Below the pieces are notes generated by a model. The model was not told where the DNA came from, made no database searches, and saw nothing but the letters and a program-made list of their open reading frames with translations. A stretch of 64,000 nucleotides of DNA from assembly GCF_000316685.1 (NCBI RefSeq), contig NC_019680.1:1179501-1243500 (forward strand), read 5' to 3'. Below, piece by piece: positions 39,044-47,734 of this stretch; positions within the stretch are counted from its first letter, which is position 1, and the number at the start of each line of letters is the position of its first letter. This DNA comes from Synechococcus sp. PCC 6312. Its GTDB lineage: Bacteria; Cyanobacteriota; Cyanobacteriia; Thermosynechococcales; Thermosynechococcaceae. The translations under genes were made by a program, and so were the position numbers.

Positions 39044-42000
39044 ATGAAATTAGCGAATATCCTCAAAGACTCAAATTACAAGCTGTTGCAGTTTACGACC
39101 GCTGAGATTGAGCAGTTAGAGCAGAGCATTATTCTTAAAGAGGCTAAGAGTGGTGAAGCTCCCTATACCGATTGTTTAGTACGCAAAAAACAAATCAAAC
39201 TTACGCCAGAAGAGGTGATTCGGCAACTTTATTTACGAGTCTTGACCGAACGTTTGAACTATCCTCTCAGCCGCATTCAGGTTGAGTATGGGGTCAACTT
39301 TGGAACAGAGGTGAAACGGGCAGACATTGTAGTAATGGATAAAGACCGACCCAATGCAGTGTACATGATTGTAGAGCTAAAGAAACCAAAACTTAAAGAT
39401 GGCAAAGGACAGCTTCGCTCTTACTGTAATGCTACTGGGGCGCAGATTGCTGTTTGGACAAATGGGGCGCAGATTTCCTATTACCAGCGCAAGGATCCTA
39501 ATTATTTTGAAGATATCCCTAAGTTACCAAATGCGAATGAAACCCTGGCTGATATTCTCAAAATCAAGTTCACGCTGGAAGATTTGATTGCTAATGACAA
39601 GTTAGTAAAGGAGAACAAATCTCTCAAGACTTTGATCGAAGAAATGGAAGATGAGGTGCTAGCCAATGCTGGGGTAGATGTTTTTGAGGAATTGTTTAAG
39701 CTGATTTTTACTAAACTCTATGATGAGTGGTTTGCTGGTCAAGGTAATCGTCGCTCTAGCCACTCGCTTGAGTTCCGCAATACCGGACAGACAGAAAGCG
39801 ATCTATATACTAAGATTCAATCTCTTTTTGATAAAGCCAAGAAAAAATGGGAGGGTGTATTTAGCGAAGATACCAAGATTAGTCTGACGCGCTCTCATTT
39901 ATCGGTATGTGTATCGTCTTTGGAAAACGTTAAGTTATTCAATTCCAATCTTGAAGTTATTGATGAAGCTTTTGAATATTTAATTAATAAGAGTAGTCGG
40001 GGTGAGAAAGGTCAGTTTTTTACACCTCGTTATGTCATTGATATGTGTGTGAGAATGCTCAATCCCCAAGAGGATGAGTACATCATTGATACAGCAGCAG
40101 GTTCGTCTGGATTTCCAGTTCATACAATCTTTTATGTCTGGCGACAGATTTTAGATGATGAGGGTTTAGAAGCAAGTCATTTATTTTCTTTGGAAGATAA
40201 GCCACCTCGGTGTAAAGAGTATGTAGAAGATAAGGTTTTTGCGATTGATTTTGATGAAAAGGCTGTGCGTGTGGCCCGGACGTTAAATCTAATTGCCGGA
40301 GATGGACAGACGAATGTGTTGCATTTGAATACGCTGGACTACGAACTGTGGGATGAAGTGACGGAGCAGGAGAATTGGGATGATGTTTACCATGAGGGTT
40401 TTAGGCGACTGAAGAAGCGACGACCCAAAGGCAGCAAGGACTATCGAGAGTTCCAGTTTGATGTGTTGATGGCGAATCCACCCTTTGCCGGAGATATTAA
40501 GGAACCGCGGATGATTGCCCGTTATGACTTGGCCAAAAAGGCAAATGGAAAATGGGAAACCAAGGTTGGGCGCGACATTTTATTTATTGAACGCAACCTG
40601 GACTTTCTGAAACCGGGGGGCAGAATGGCGATTGTGCTGCCTCAAGGACGGTTTAACAACTCTTCTGATAAAAACATTCGAGATTATATTGCAGCGCGCT
40701 GTCGAATTTTGGCGGTCGTAGGGCTACATAGCAACACGTTTAAACCGCACACAGGGACAAAGACTTCGGTGTTGTTTGTGCAGAAGTGGAATGATGACCC
40801 CAAAGCTGGCGCACTCTGTCCCCGAAAGGATGACTACAATATCTTTTTTGCGACAATGCGGAAGTCGGGCAAGGATAATTCCGGTGAAAAGATTTATGTC
40901 AAGAAGCCTGACGGTTCGGGGGATTTGCGGTTCGATGAACATAATCATTGGATTGTGGATCATGATTTGTTTAACCATGAGGGACTGACGGAAGACGGGA
41001 TTGCCGAAGCCTTTATTGAGTTTGCCAAAAAGGAGAATCTCAGTTTTTTTGAACCCGGCCCATCTGTAACACCGTTTGATGCTGTGAGGTATCAGCAGTT
41101 AATGGATGGGCTTGAAGCAGTTGAGTTGAAATTTTCTGATGTATTAGAAGATAATGAATTGCTTAGAATTGACAGCGAGTATTTTAAGATTGAGTACCTA
41201 GAAAAATTAAGACAAATCAAAAGATTACCTTATCAAAAAATTGAAGAATTTGCATATGTAACTGATGGAATTCATGAATCAATTCAATTTGATGAAGATA
41301 GTTCAATCAATTTAATCTCTGCAAAATCTCCTAAGGAAAACATATTCGATCTATCAGGAAATGAATGTATATCTCATGAACAACATAAGAAAAATCCTCG
41401 TACCACACTCAAAGAAGGCGATGTAATTATTTCAACAGTTGGCACAATTGGTAACTGTGCAGTAGTAGATGAAACGATTCTTCCGGCAAATTCTGACAGG
41501 CACGTTGGAATTGTGCGCATAGAGAAGGATTATAAGTCGTATTTCTTGTCTACTTTTATTCTTTCTAAGTATGGAAAATTTCAGACTCTTAGAGAATCCA
41601 CAGGAAATGTTCAACTCAATCTTTTTATATATAAAATAAAGTCCCTTAAAATTCCTCTTCTTTCTGAGAAGTTTCAAGAGACAGTTGAAGGATTGGTTCA
41701 CTTTGCACACGCATCTTTAAGGCAATCGAAAAAAATATATCAACAAGCTGAGAATTTGCTGTTGTCGGAGCTTGGTTTGCAGGCCTGGCAGCCCACGGAA
41801 AAAACTGTTGCAGTCAAAAGTTTTTCTGAGTCGTTCCTATCTTCCGGTCGCTTCGATGCTGAGTATTACCAGCCTAAATACGATGAACTTTATGATCATC
41901 TAGAAACCTCTTGTTCAGAGAAAGGGTGGGAGCTAAAAAGGCTAGAAGATTTATCATCACTCTTCAAATACGGAACTTCTGAGCCATTTGAATATCTTGA

Positions 42001-42547
42001 TCAAGGTTTACCTTTTCTGAGAATTGCTGATTTGCAGAAGTATCGCTTCAGTGAAAAAGACTTAAAATTTATTTCGCAAGAAGCCGCCAAGCAGCAACAA
42101 GCAAATGTCAAGACAGGTGATGTTCTAATCTCTCGAAGTGGAACACTGGGGCTTGCTGTCGTAATTCCCGAATACTTAAATAATGCTGTCTATGGAAGTT
42201 ATTTTATTCTAACGAGACCCGATAAAACATCTATACTGCCAACCTATCTTGCCCTTTATATAAACTCATTGGTTGGTAAGCTGCAAACTGAGCAAGCGAA
42301 TACAGGCGGGATTCAAACTAACTTAACAATTCCTGTGCTTGAATCTTTACTGATCGCATGCCCTCCGTTAGAAGTTCAGCAGAAGTTTGTTCATAAGGTT
42401 ACTCAATCCTACGATACAGAAGACAAGTCCAAACAACTGCTAGAAATTGCTAAAACAGGAGTAGAACGGGCAATCGAAACAGATGAAGCAACGGCAAAAA
42501 ATTGGATTAACCAGCAGCTAGAAGTCTTGGGGATAGAATTGACATGA
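39044..42547 (+). CDS. Single-chain restriction-modification enzyme (nuclease-methylase-specificity fusion)
   Basis: 1167 aa combining all three activities. Residues 45-140 form an HSDR_N-like PD-(D/E)xK nuclease, with E81, D94 in KRADIVVMD, and E111-x-K113 in VELKKPK. Residues 300-650 form an N6-adenine methyltransferase of the HsdM type, with SAM motif DTAAGSSGF (349-357) and catalytic NPPF (478-481). The C-terminus (about 690-1140) has two HsdS-like target recognition domains separated by helical spacers, each with an EGDVIIS- or TGDVLISRSGT-type turn. There is no helicase motif, so it is not Type I. The architecture matches Type IIB/IIG enzymes such as AloI, which recognise a bipartite site and may cut on both sides. 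The first recognition domain is markedly AT-rich. The stop codon overlaps the next ATG (ATGA). Confidence 0.88.
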   Translation: MKLANILKDSNYKLLQFTTAEIEQLEQSIILKEAKSGEAPYTDCLVRKKQIKLTPEEVIRQLYLRVLTERLNYPLSRIQVEYGVNFGTEVKRADIVVMDKDRPNAVYMIVELKKPKLKDGKGQLRSYCNATGAQIAVWTNGAQISYYQRKDPNYFEDIPKLPNANETLADILKIKFTLEDLIANDKLVKENKSLKTLIEEMEDEVLANAGVDVFEELFKLIFTKLYDEWFAGQGNRRSSHSLEFRNTGQTESDLYTKIQSLFDKAKKKWEGVFSEDTKISLTRSHLSVCVSSLENVKLFNSNLEVIDEAFEYLINKSSRGEKGQFFTPRYVIDMCVRMLNPQEDEYIIDTAAGSSGFPVHTIFYVWRQILDDEGLEASHLFSLEDKPPRCKEYVEDKVFAIDFDEKAVRVARTLNLIAGDGQTNVLHLNTLDYELWDEVTEQENWDDVYHEGFRRLKKRRPKGSKDYREFQFDVLMANPPFAGDIKEPRMIARYDLAKKANGKWETKVGRDILFIERNLDFLKPGGRMAIVLPQGRFNNSSDKNIRDYIAARCRILAVVGLHSNTFKPHTGTKTSVLFVQKWNDDPKAGALCPRKDDYNIFFATMRKSGKDNSGEKIYVKKPDGSGDLRFDEHNHWIVDHDLFNHEGLTEDGIAEAFIEFAKKENLSFFEPGPSVTPFDAVRYQQLMDGLEAVELKFSDVLEDNELLRIDSEYFKIEYLEKLRQIKRLPYQKIEEFAYVTDGIHESIQFDEDSSINLISAKSPKENIFDLSGNECISHEQHKKNPRTTLKEGDVIISTVGTIGNCAVVDETILPANSDRHVGIVRIEKDYKSYFLSTFILSKYGKFQTLRESTGNVQLNLFIYKIKSLKIPLLSEKFQETVEGLVHFAHASLRQSKKIYQQAENLLLSELGLQAWQPTEKTVAVKSFSESFLSSGRFDAEYYQPKYDELYDHLETSCSEKGWELKRLEDLSSLFKYGTSEPFEYLDQGLPFLRIADLQKYRFSEKDLKFISQEAAKQQQANVKTGDVLISRSGTLGLAVVIPEYLNNAVYGSYFILTRPDKTSILPTYLALYINSLVGKLQTEQANTGGIQTNLTIPVLESLLIACPPLEVQQKFVHKVTQSYDTEDKSKQLLEIAKTGVERAIETDEATAKNWINQQLEVLGIELT

Positions 42548-42852
42548 AACTTAAAAATATTGAAATTCCTGTTGATCAAATTTCAGCACTCTGTCAACAA
42601 TGGCATATTTCTAAACTTTCGTTATTTGGCTCAGTTTTGCGAGATGACTTTTCACCCACCAGTGACATCGATATTTTAGTTGAGTTTGAATCTGGCTTTA
42701 CCCCTAGCTTCTTCAAGTTATATCAAATTCAAGAGGAACTTTCAGCTTTATTTGATAACCGACCCATTGATCTGATCACGACTAAATTTCTCAATCAACG
42801 AATTCGCGATCGCGTTTTAGCCACAGCTAAGGTTTTTTATGTCGCAACGTGA
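42544..42852 (+). CDS. MntA-type nucleotidyltransferase antitoxin
   Basis: 102-aa minimal nucleotidyltransferase with the GS-x10-DxD motif (G29 S30, D41, D43) in LFGSVLRDDFSPTSDIDILV. In characterised MntA/HepT pairs this enzyme neutralises the HEPN toxin by adding AMP to a Tyr. Its ATG overlaps the stop of the restriction gene by four bases and its end overlaps the HEPN start by 14 bases, so the three genes form one coupled operon. It contains one GCGATCGC octamer (42806-42813), rare in this window, hinting at origin in another cyanobacterium. Confidence 0.88.
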   Translation: MKLKNIEIPVDQISALCQQWHISKLSLFGSVLRDDFSPTSDIDILVEFESGFTPSFFKLYQIQEELSALFDNRPIDLITTKFLNQRIRDRVLATAKVFYVAT

Positions 42853-43180
42853 TGACCTAGTTTATATTAGACACATGATCGATACTGCCAACAAAGCGAT
42901 TGATTTTGTAGCAGGTTTAAGCCGAGAAGACTTTGATAATAATGAGCAACTGAGATTAGCAATCACTCATCTATTGCAAATTATTGGCGAAGCTGCTCGA
43001 AGAGTTTCTTTAGAGTTTCGAGATACTCATCCAGAAATTCCCTGGAAAGCAATCGTTGGAATGAGAAGTAAGGTCGTTCATGACTACTTAAACGTAGATG
43101 AAGATGTAGTTTGGAACACTGTAAAAAATGATCTTTCTCCCTTAGTTCTGGAACTAGAAAAACTTTTGCTCAAATTTTAA
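42839..43180 (+). CDS. HepT-like HEPN toxin (DUF86)
   Basis: 113-aa HEPN-domain RNase toxin. The RX4HXY motif is at R76, H81 and Y83 (RSKVVHDY), with Tyr83 being the residue AMPylated in homologous systems. It begins MSQRDDLVYIRHMIDTANKA, typical of DUF86. It overlaps the MntA gene and forms a Type VII-like toxin-antitoxin pair. Its stop is followed directly by a decayed copy of the restriction gene tail. Confidence 0.88.
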   Translation: MSQRDDLVYIRHMIDTANKAIDFVAGLSREDFDNNEQLRLAITHLLQIIGEAARRVSLEFRDTHPEIPWKAIVGMRSKVVHDYLNVDEDVVWNTVKNDLSPLVLELEKLLLKF

Positions 43181-43181
43181 A

Positions 43182-43295
43182 CAACTACTTGAAATTCATG
43201 AAACAGGAGTAGCCCAAGCAATTGAAGCTGATGAAACCACCGCAATAACATAGATTAATTAGGAACTTCAAATTTTGGGTATTAACTTAAATTAA
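43182..43295 (+). pseudogene. Decayed second copy of the restriction gene 3' end
   Basis: 38 codons, colinear without gaps to the last 38 codons (including stop) of the restriction-modification gene. QLLEIHETGVAQAIEADETT corresponds to QLLEIAKTGVERAIETDEAT, and ELQILGINLN to QLEVLGIELT. Two in-frame TAG codons replace the Trp (codon 24) and the first Gln (codon 27). The toxin-antitoxin pair therefore sits between two copies of the restriction gene end, one intact and one dead. Confidence 0.82.
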
Positions 43296-43312
43296 AGCCA
43301 CAAAGTAAAACT

Positions 43313-44323
43313 TTAAATTGTGAAGTCAGACCCCCAGCGGAAAATCGCTGCACCCCAGGTTAAACCCGCCCCAAACCCGGCAGTGGCAATGACATGGCCT
43401 GGTTTAATTTTGCCTTTTTCAATAGATTCTGCCAAAGCTAACGGAATCGAAGCCGCCGAAGTGTTGCCGTAGTTGGCTAGGTTGCTAATAACTTTTTCTT
43501 TGGGAATTTCTAAGCGTTGGGCGACCGAGTCTAAAATCCGTTGATTCGCTTGATGCAGAACTAACCAATCAATATCTGCCGCTGTCAAATTGGCCCGATG
43601 TAGGGTTTTGGTAATCACTTCTGGGACTTGGGTGACGGCAAAGCGATAGACCTCCTGCCCGTTCATGACAATGGGGTGATAGGTTCCCTGGCCAATTTGG
43701 GTGTGGGCGAGGGCCTGGGGTTTGGGTTGGTAGGCCAAGGTTAAATGGTGATTGAGCCGGCCGTCACTGCGCAGTTCAAAGCCAAGGAGAGCATTTTCAA
43801 GGGTGGGAGCAGCTTCGATGATCATCGCGCCGGCCCCATCGCCAAACAAGATACAGGTGCGCCGATCTTGCCAATCCACCCAACGGGAAAGAATATCCGC
43901 GCCAATCACCAATGCTCGTTTGTAGGTTCCGGTTTGGAGATATTGCGAGGCAGTCACCAGACCAAAGATAAACCCGGAACAGGCTGCCGTTAAATCAAAG
44001 GCTACAGCATGGGCGGCCCCAATCCGAGCTTGAATGACACTGGCACTGCCAAAGAGATCATCCGGGGTTGAGGTAGCCAAAATGACTAAATCAAGACTAG
44101 CTGGATCAATATCAGCTTGAGTGAGGGCAGCTTGGGCCGCGGTGGTGGCCAAGTCAGTCAAGGTTAGATCGGGTGTGGCGATCCGGCGGTTTTCAATGCC
44201 TGTCCGAGTTCTAATCCACTCATCTGAGGTTTCCACCAAGGCAGTCAGATCATGATTACTCAGGGAAGTGGGTGGGGCTGCGGCACCAATGCCAATGAAG
44301 TTAACGCCAAAAGGCAAATCCAC
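43313..44323 (-). CDS. fabH: Beta-ketoacyl-ACP synthase III
   Basis: Condenses acetyl-CoA with malonyl-ACP to start fatty acid synthesis. Thiolase fold, 336 aa. The catalytic Cys is in TAACSGFIFG, His in WLVLHQANQRI and Asn in NYGNTSAASIP. It starts with GTG at 44323, sharing one base with the plsX stop (TAGTG), behind GGAGA. The plsX-fabH pairing is a classical lipid operon. Confidence 0.97.
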   Translation of the reverse strand: MDLPFGVNFIGIGAAAPPTSLSNHDLTALVETSDEWIRTRTGIENRRIATPDLTLTDLATTAAQAALTQADIDPASLDLVILATSTPDDLFGSASVIQARIGAAHAVAFDLTAACSGFIFGLVTASQYLQTGTYKRALVIGADILSRWVDWQDRRTCILFGDGAGAMIIEAAPTLENALLGFELRSDGRLNHHLTLAYQPKPQALAHTQIGQGTYHPIVMNGQEVYRFAVTQVPEVITKTLHRANLTAADIDWLVLHQANQRILDSVAQRLEIPKEKVISNLANYGNTSAASIPLALAESIEKGKIKPGHVIATAGFGAGLTWGAAIFRWGSDFTI

Positions 44324-45348
44324 TAATCTCCCTCTCCGACAACACTGGATGCGTGATAACAGGCCTGAATCCGTTGCGAGACTTGATGTTCGACTGCTTC
44401 TTGGGCCAGCCGAATGGCATTAAAAATGGACGGGGCCTGGGCACTACCATGACTGATGATGCAAATTCCATCCACCCCCAAGAGCAAACCGCCCCCATGT
44501 TCGGCATGATCAATGCGTTGCTTAATATTCCGTAAGTTAGGGCGTAACAAGGCTGTTCCTAAGCGACCCCGCCAGCCTTTGGGTAATTCTTCCCGGAGAA
44601 TTTGAACTAACACGCCTCCGAGGGATTCGGCAAATTTCAATAAAACATTACCGACAAAACCATCACAAACTACCACATCAAACTGCCCCGACATCACATC
44701 CCGCCCTTCCGCATTACCCAAAAAGGAAATCCGGGGATTATCCCGTAACAAGCTGTGGGCCTGGAGGGCAAGGTCATTACCCTTGCTGTCTTCTTCGCCA
44801 ATATTGAGTAGGCCAACTTTGGGTTCTTCAACGCCTAAAACAAATTGACTATAAATGGAACCCATCAAGGCAAATTGCTCGAGGTAGCGGGGTTTACAGT
44901 CAACATTGGCCCCAACATCGAGAATCAAAACCGATTTACTGGGGAGGAGGGTCGGGAACATGGCCCCAATGGCAGGTCGGTCAATCCCGGGTAATTTCCC
45001 AAGTCGAAGCAAGGCAGCCGCCATCGCCGCCCCAGAATGCCCGGCAGAAACCACCGCATCGGCTTCCCCTTTCTTCACCAAGGTCATCGCCACATTGATT
45101 GAGGCATTGGGTTTGCGGCGCAGGGCAATCAACGGCTCTTCGTGCATTGCCACAACATCAGTAGCAGGGACAATTTTGAGCTTAATCCCGCTTTCATGTT
45201 CATCTAAATACCGCTGGATTGGCTCAGGGTCGCCCACCAGGATAATTTCTGCTGCCAATTCTGCTTGGGCCCGAATCGCTCCAGCAACTATTTCGTCGGG
45301 GGCATAGTCGCCGCCCATGGCATCTACCACAATCCGTGGACAAGTCAT
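44323..45348 (-). CDS. plsX: Phosphate acyltransferase PlsX
   Basis: Makes acyl-phosphate from acyl-ACP for phosphatidic acid synthesis; peripheral membrane enzyme. 341 aa beginning MTCPRIVVDAMGGDYAPDEI, with DVGANVDCKPRYLEQFALMG and VCDGFVGNVLLKFAE, all family-typical. AGGA abuts the ATG. It is the first gene of plsX-fabH and divergent from the FHA-PrsW gene. Confidence 0.97.
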   Translation of the reverse strand: MTCPRIVVDAMGGDYAPDEIVAGAIRAQAELAAEIILVGDPEPIQRYLDEHESGIKLKIVPATDVVAMHEEPLIALRRKPNASINVAMTLVKKGEADAVVSAGHSGAAMAAALLRLGKLPGIDRPAIGAMFPTLLPSKSVLILDVGANVDCKPRYLEQFALMGSIYSQFVLGVEEPKVGLLNIGEEDSKGNDLALQAHSLLRDNPRISFLGNAEGRDVMSGQFDVVVCDGFVGNVLLKFAESLGGVLVQILREELPKGWRGRLGTALLRPNLRNIKQRIDHAEHGGGLLLGVDGICIISHGSAQAPSIFNAIRLAQEAVEHQVSQRIQACYHASSVVGEGD

Positions 45349-45423
45349 TCCTAAACTCTTGTGACAAAATCCTTCAGAATTTTAGCAGATGAACTTGCCC
45401 TCCCTCGCACTTTAGGCGCGCAA

Positions 45424-46728
45424 ATGATGGAAAACCTCGGATCGTTTGGCTCGTTTCCCAGGCCTGGCCAGGGGCCCCTGTTACGGCAAGTTTCTCCAGA
45501 AACCCAGGACTTTTGGTTGTCAGAAACGGAATCAACCCTGATTGGGCGGGATCCGCAAAGTTGTCAGGTGGCTCTAGATTCCCAACGCTATGGGGCGGTC
45601 TCACGCCATCATGTTTCCTTACGACCCGGCACTGGGGCAACAGAACCTTGGCTCTGGCAAATTGAGGATTTGAACAGTATTAACGGGACATTTTTGAATC
45701 ACCGCCGCATTACTGCCCCCCATGTGTTGACTCCTGGTGATCGGTTTCGGTTGGGCACAGAGGGGCCGGAGTTTGAGTTTCATTACATTGCTGCAAGCGC
45801 AGTCCCCGCCACCCTCAGCCGCCCGCCCGTGAGTACGTTAACCCTGTCCCAATTAATGCCTCTGTTAGCCGCCGGCCAGGATTTAGCTCGCAAGGCTTAT
45901 CTGATTCCAGGCATGGTGACGGTGTTGGCCGTAATTTTGCTATTTATGACCACTGCTAATGGTGCCCTGTTTAAGGTGGTGTTGGCGGTTTACTTGGGCC
46001 TGGCGGGGTATTACTTTATCTATCAACTCTGTGGCAAACCGAAACCAATTTGGGTCTTGGCGGCGGCGGTAATTCTGGAGATTTTATTAATTCGTAGTCC
46101 TGTCACCCTTGCCCTGGCCTGGTTTTTTCGGCAGGTGTTACCGGGAACAGTCAATCCAAGTCAGATGAATTTTGGGCAGCAGTTTATTGGTTACTTTTTT
46201 GGGGCGGGGTTGATGGAGGAGTTACTCAAAGCAATTCCTGTTTTGATCGCTTGGGGCCTGGGCCGGGTGTTGCGCTCTCCCCGCCGAGAACAAGTTGGGG
46301 TTTGGGAACCGTTGGATGGGATTTTATTGGCCACAGCCGCTGCCTTGGGCTTTACGTGGTTAGAGACACTGGGGCAATATGTACCTAATTTAATTGCCCA
46401 AACGGGAGATTTAACCGGCTTACAGGTGTTGATTCCGCGGGTCTTAGGGTCGGTGGCCGGACATATGGCCTACAGTGGCTATTTTGGTTACTGCATTGGC
46501 TTGGCAGTGCTGTACCCGCGTCAACGCTGGTTTATCCTCGGCCTGGGTTGGTTTGTGGCGGCCTTAATCCATGCCCTCTGGAATACTTCGGCAACCAGTT
46601 TTGGCCCCTTGGGTTTAGTCGGGGTGGGCATTTTGGCCTATGCGTTACTAACTGCAACAATTCTTAAAGCGCGTCAACTCTCCCCCACCCGAGCTTTGAA
46701 CTTTGCGACCCGTTTTTATGACCGTTAA
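45424..46728 (+). CDS. FHA-domain protein fused to PrsW-family membrane protease
   Basis: About 434 aa. The N-terminal FHA domain (phosphothreonine binding) shows TLIGRDPQSCQV, SRHHVSLR and NSINGTFLNHRRI. After a linker come eight or so membrane helices with the PrsW signature: EELLKAIPVLIAWGLG (Glu-Glu), GHMAYSGYFGYCIGLA and ALIHALWNTSA (His), consistent with a CAAX-protease/PrsW-type intramembrane metalloprotease. Joining a phospho-reader to a site-1-like protease suggests kinase-controlled proteolysis of a membrane substrate; this is inference. The frame is open to a GTG at 45361, but ATG at 45424 with AGG upstream leaves room for the divergent promoter. Confidence 0.82.
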   Translation: MMENLGSFGSFPRPGQGPLLRQVSPETQDFWLSETESTLIGRDPQSCQVALDSQRYGAVSRHHVSLRPGTGATEPWLWQIEDLNSINGTFLNHRRITAPHVLTPGDRFRLGTEGPEFEFHYIAASAVPATLSRPPVSTLTLSQLMPLLAAGQDLARKAYLIPGMVTVLAVILLFMTTANGALFKVVLAVYLGLAGYYFIYQLCGKPKPIWVLAAAVILEILLIRSPVTLALAWFFRQVLPGTVNPSQMNFGQQFIGYFFGAGLMEELLKAIPVLIAWGLGRVLRSPRREQVGVWEPLDGILLATAAALGFTWLETLGQYVPNLIAQTGDLTGLQVLIPRVLGSVAGHMAYSGYFGYCIGLAVLYPRQRWFILGLGWFVAALIHALWNTSATSFGPLGLVGVGILAYALLTATILKARQLSPTRALNFATRFYDR

Positions 46729-47485
46729 CATCTCTCACCCGGTCTGGCGGTATATTCCCCCGATAACGGCGACCGGTTTAACCCAAATGGCCATTGATAC
46801 CTGGCTTTGGCAACAACAACAACAGGGCGGGATGACATCTTGTTTGCGGTTTTATCAATGGGAGTCGGCGGCAATTTCTTACGGTTATCATCAAAAAGAT
46901 TTACCTGCCCAGTGGTGCACCTTGGCCTGGGGGGGGAAACCCTTAGAAATAATCAAACGACCCACTGGCGGGCGGGCTGTTTTACACCAGGGCGATTTGA
47001 CCTATGGGATCGTGACTCGGATGGCAGCACCACGACGACGCTTGGCCTATGAGACCCTCTGCCAGTTTTTGATTACGGGTTGGGGGCGTTTGGGGCTACC
47101 CTTGCGCTTAGGGTCTGACCTGGGACATGATCAGCGGACTGTGAACTGTTTTAGTCGTGCAACCACAGCGGATTTAGTTTTGCCATGCCCTCTTTCTGGG
47201 GGCTATAAATTAATTGGCAGTGCCCAGGCCTGGAGTGGGTTAACTGTTTTACAACAGGGTTCAATGCGGCTATGGCCCGATCCAAATTTATGGCAACAGG
47301 TATTCCAGGCCCCGTTAATCCTGCCTAACTGTCAATTCCCTGATACTGAAATCATTATCTCAACCCTCTGCCAGGCCCTAGAGGATGATTTGGGCATCTC
47401 CTTAGTCTCAGAACCCTTAACTCCAGCCGAATGGCAAGCCATTAAAAAGATCCAAAACGACCCACAATTCACCTGCTCAAACTAA
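46718..47485 (+). CDS. Lipoate-protein ligase A family protein
   Basis: 255 aa of the BPL/LplA/LipB fold. It has RPTGGRAVLHQGDLTYGIV (the RRxxGGGxVxH-like substrate loop) and KLIGSAQAWSG (the conserved Lys-x-x-G-S/A-Q). It probably attaches lipoate or octanoate to 2-oxoacid dehydrogenase or GcvH domains, though some cyanobacterial homologues are uncharacterised. The start ATG at 46718 overlaps the preceding stop by 11 bases, indicating coupling; a TTG at 46703 is less likely. Confidence 0.82.
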   Translation: MTVNISHPVWRYIPPITATGLTQMAIDTWLWQQQQQGGMTSCLRFYQWESAAISYGYHQKDLPAQWCTLAWGGKPLEIIKRPTGGRAVLHQGDLTYGIVTRMAAPRRRLAYETLCQFLITGWGRLGLPLRLGSDLGHDQRTVNCFSRATTADLVLPCPLSGGYKLIGSAQAWSGLTVLQQGSMRLWPDPNLWQQVFQAPLILPNCQFPDTEIIISTLCQALEDDLGISLVSEPLTPAEWQAIKKIQNDPQFTCSN

Positions 47486-47510
47486 TACCAAACCCAAACA
47501 AACAGGGTTG

Positions 47511-47540
47511 TTGTCGAATTTTTGTAAGAAAGGCTACAAT
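47511..47540 (+). promoter_or_regulatory. Candidate sigma-70 promoter upstream of sigA
   Basis: TTGTCG (47511-47516) and TACAAT (47535-47540) are separated by 18 bases, the same spacing as at rpsL and rpoB. It would give a leader of roughly 190 bases before sigA. The -35 is a weaker match. Confidence 0.5.
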
Positions 47541-47734
47541 CAATGAGGTTTTAGCTAGAATATTGCAGAACAATGTTGAAAGCCTCACCGGATTAGGGGT
47601 TGACCAGCCTGGGATGTTTTTACATCACGCTAAAGTTCAGGCTAATTCCCACTCTCGGTGAGCTACTTCAACCTTAGTTTTACGACTATCGCCAATTTTA
47701 ATGTCACTTAGAGAGAAGAGATGAGGACACCAGC

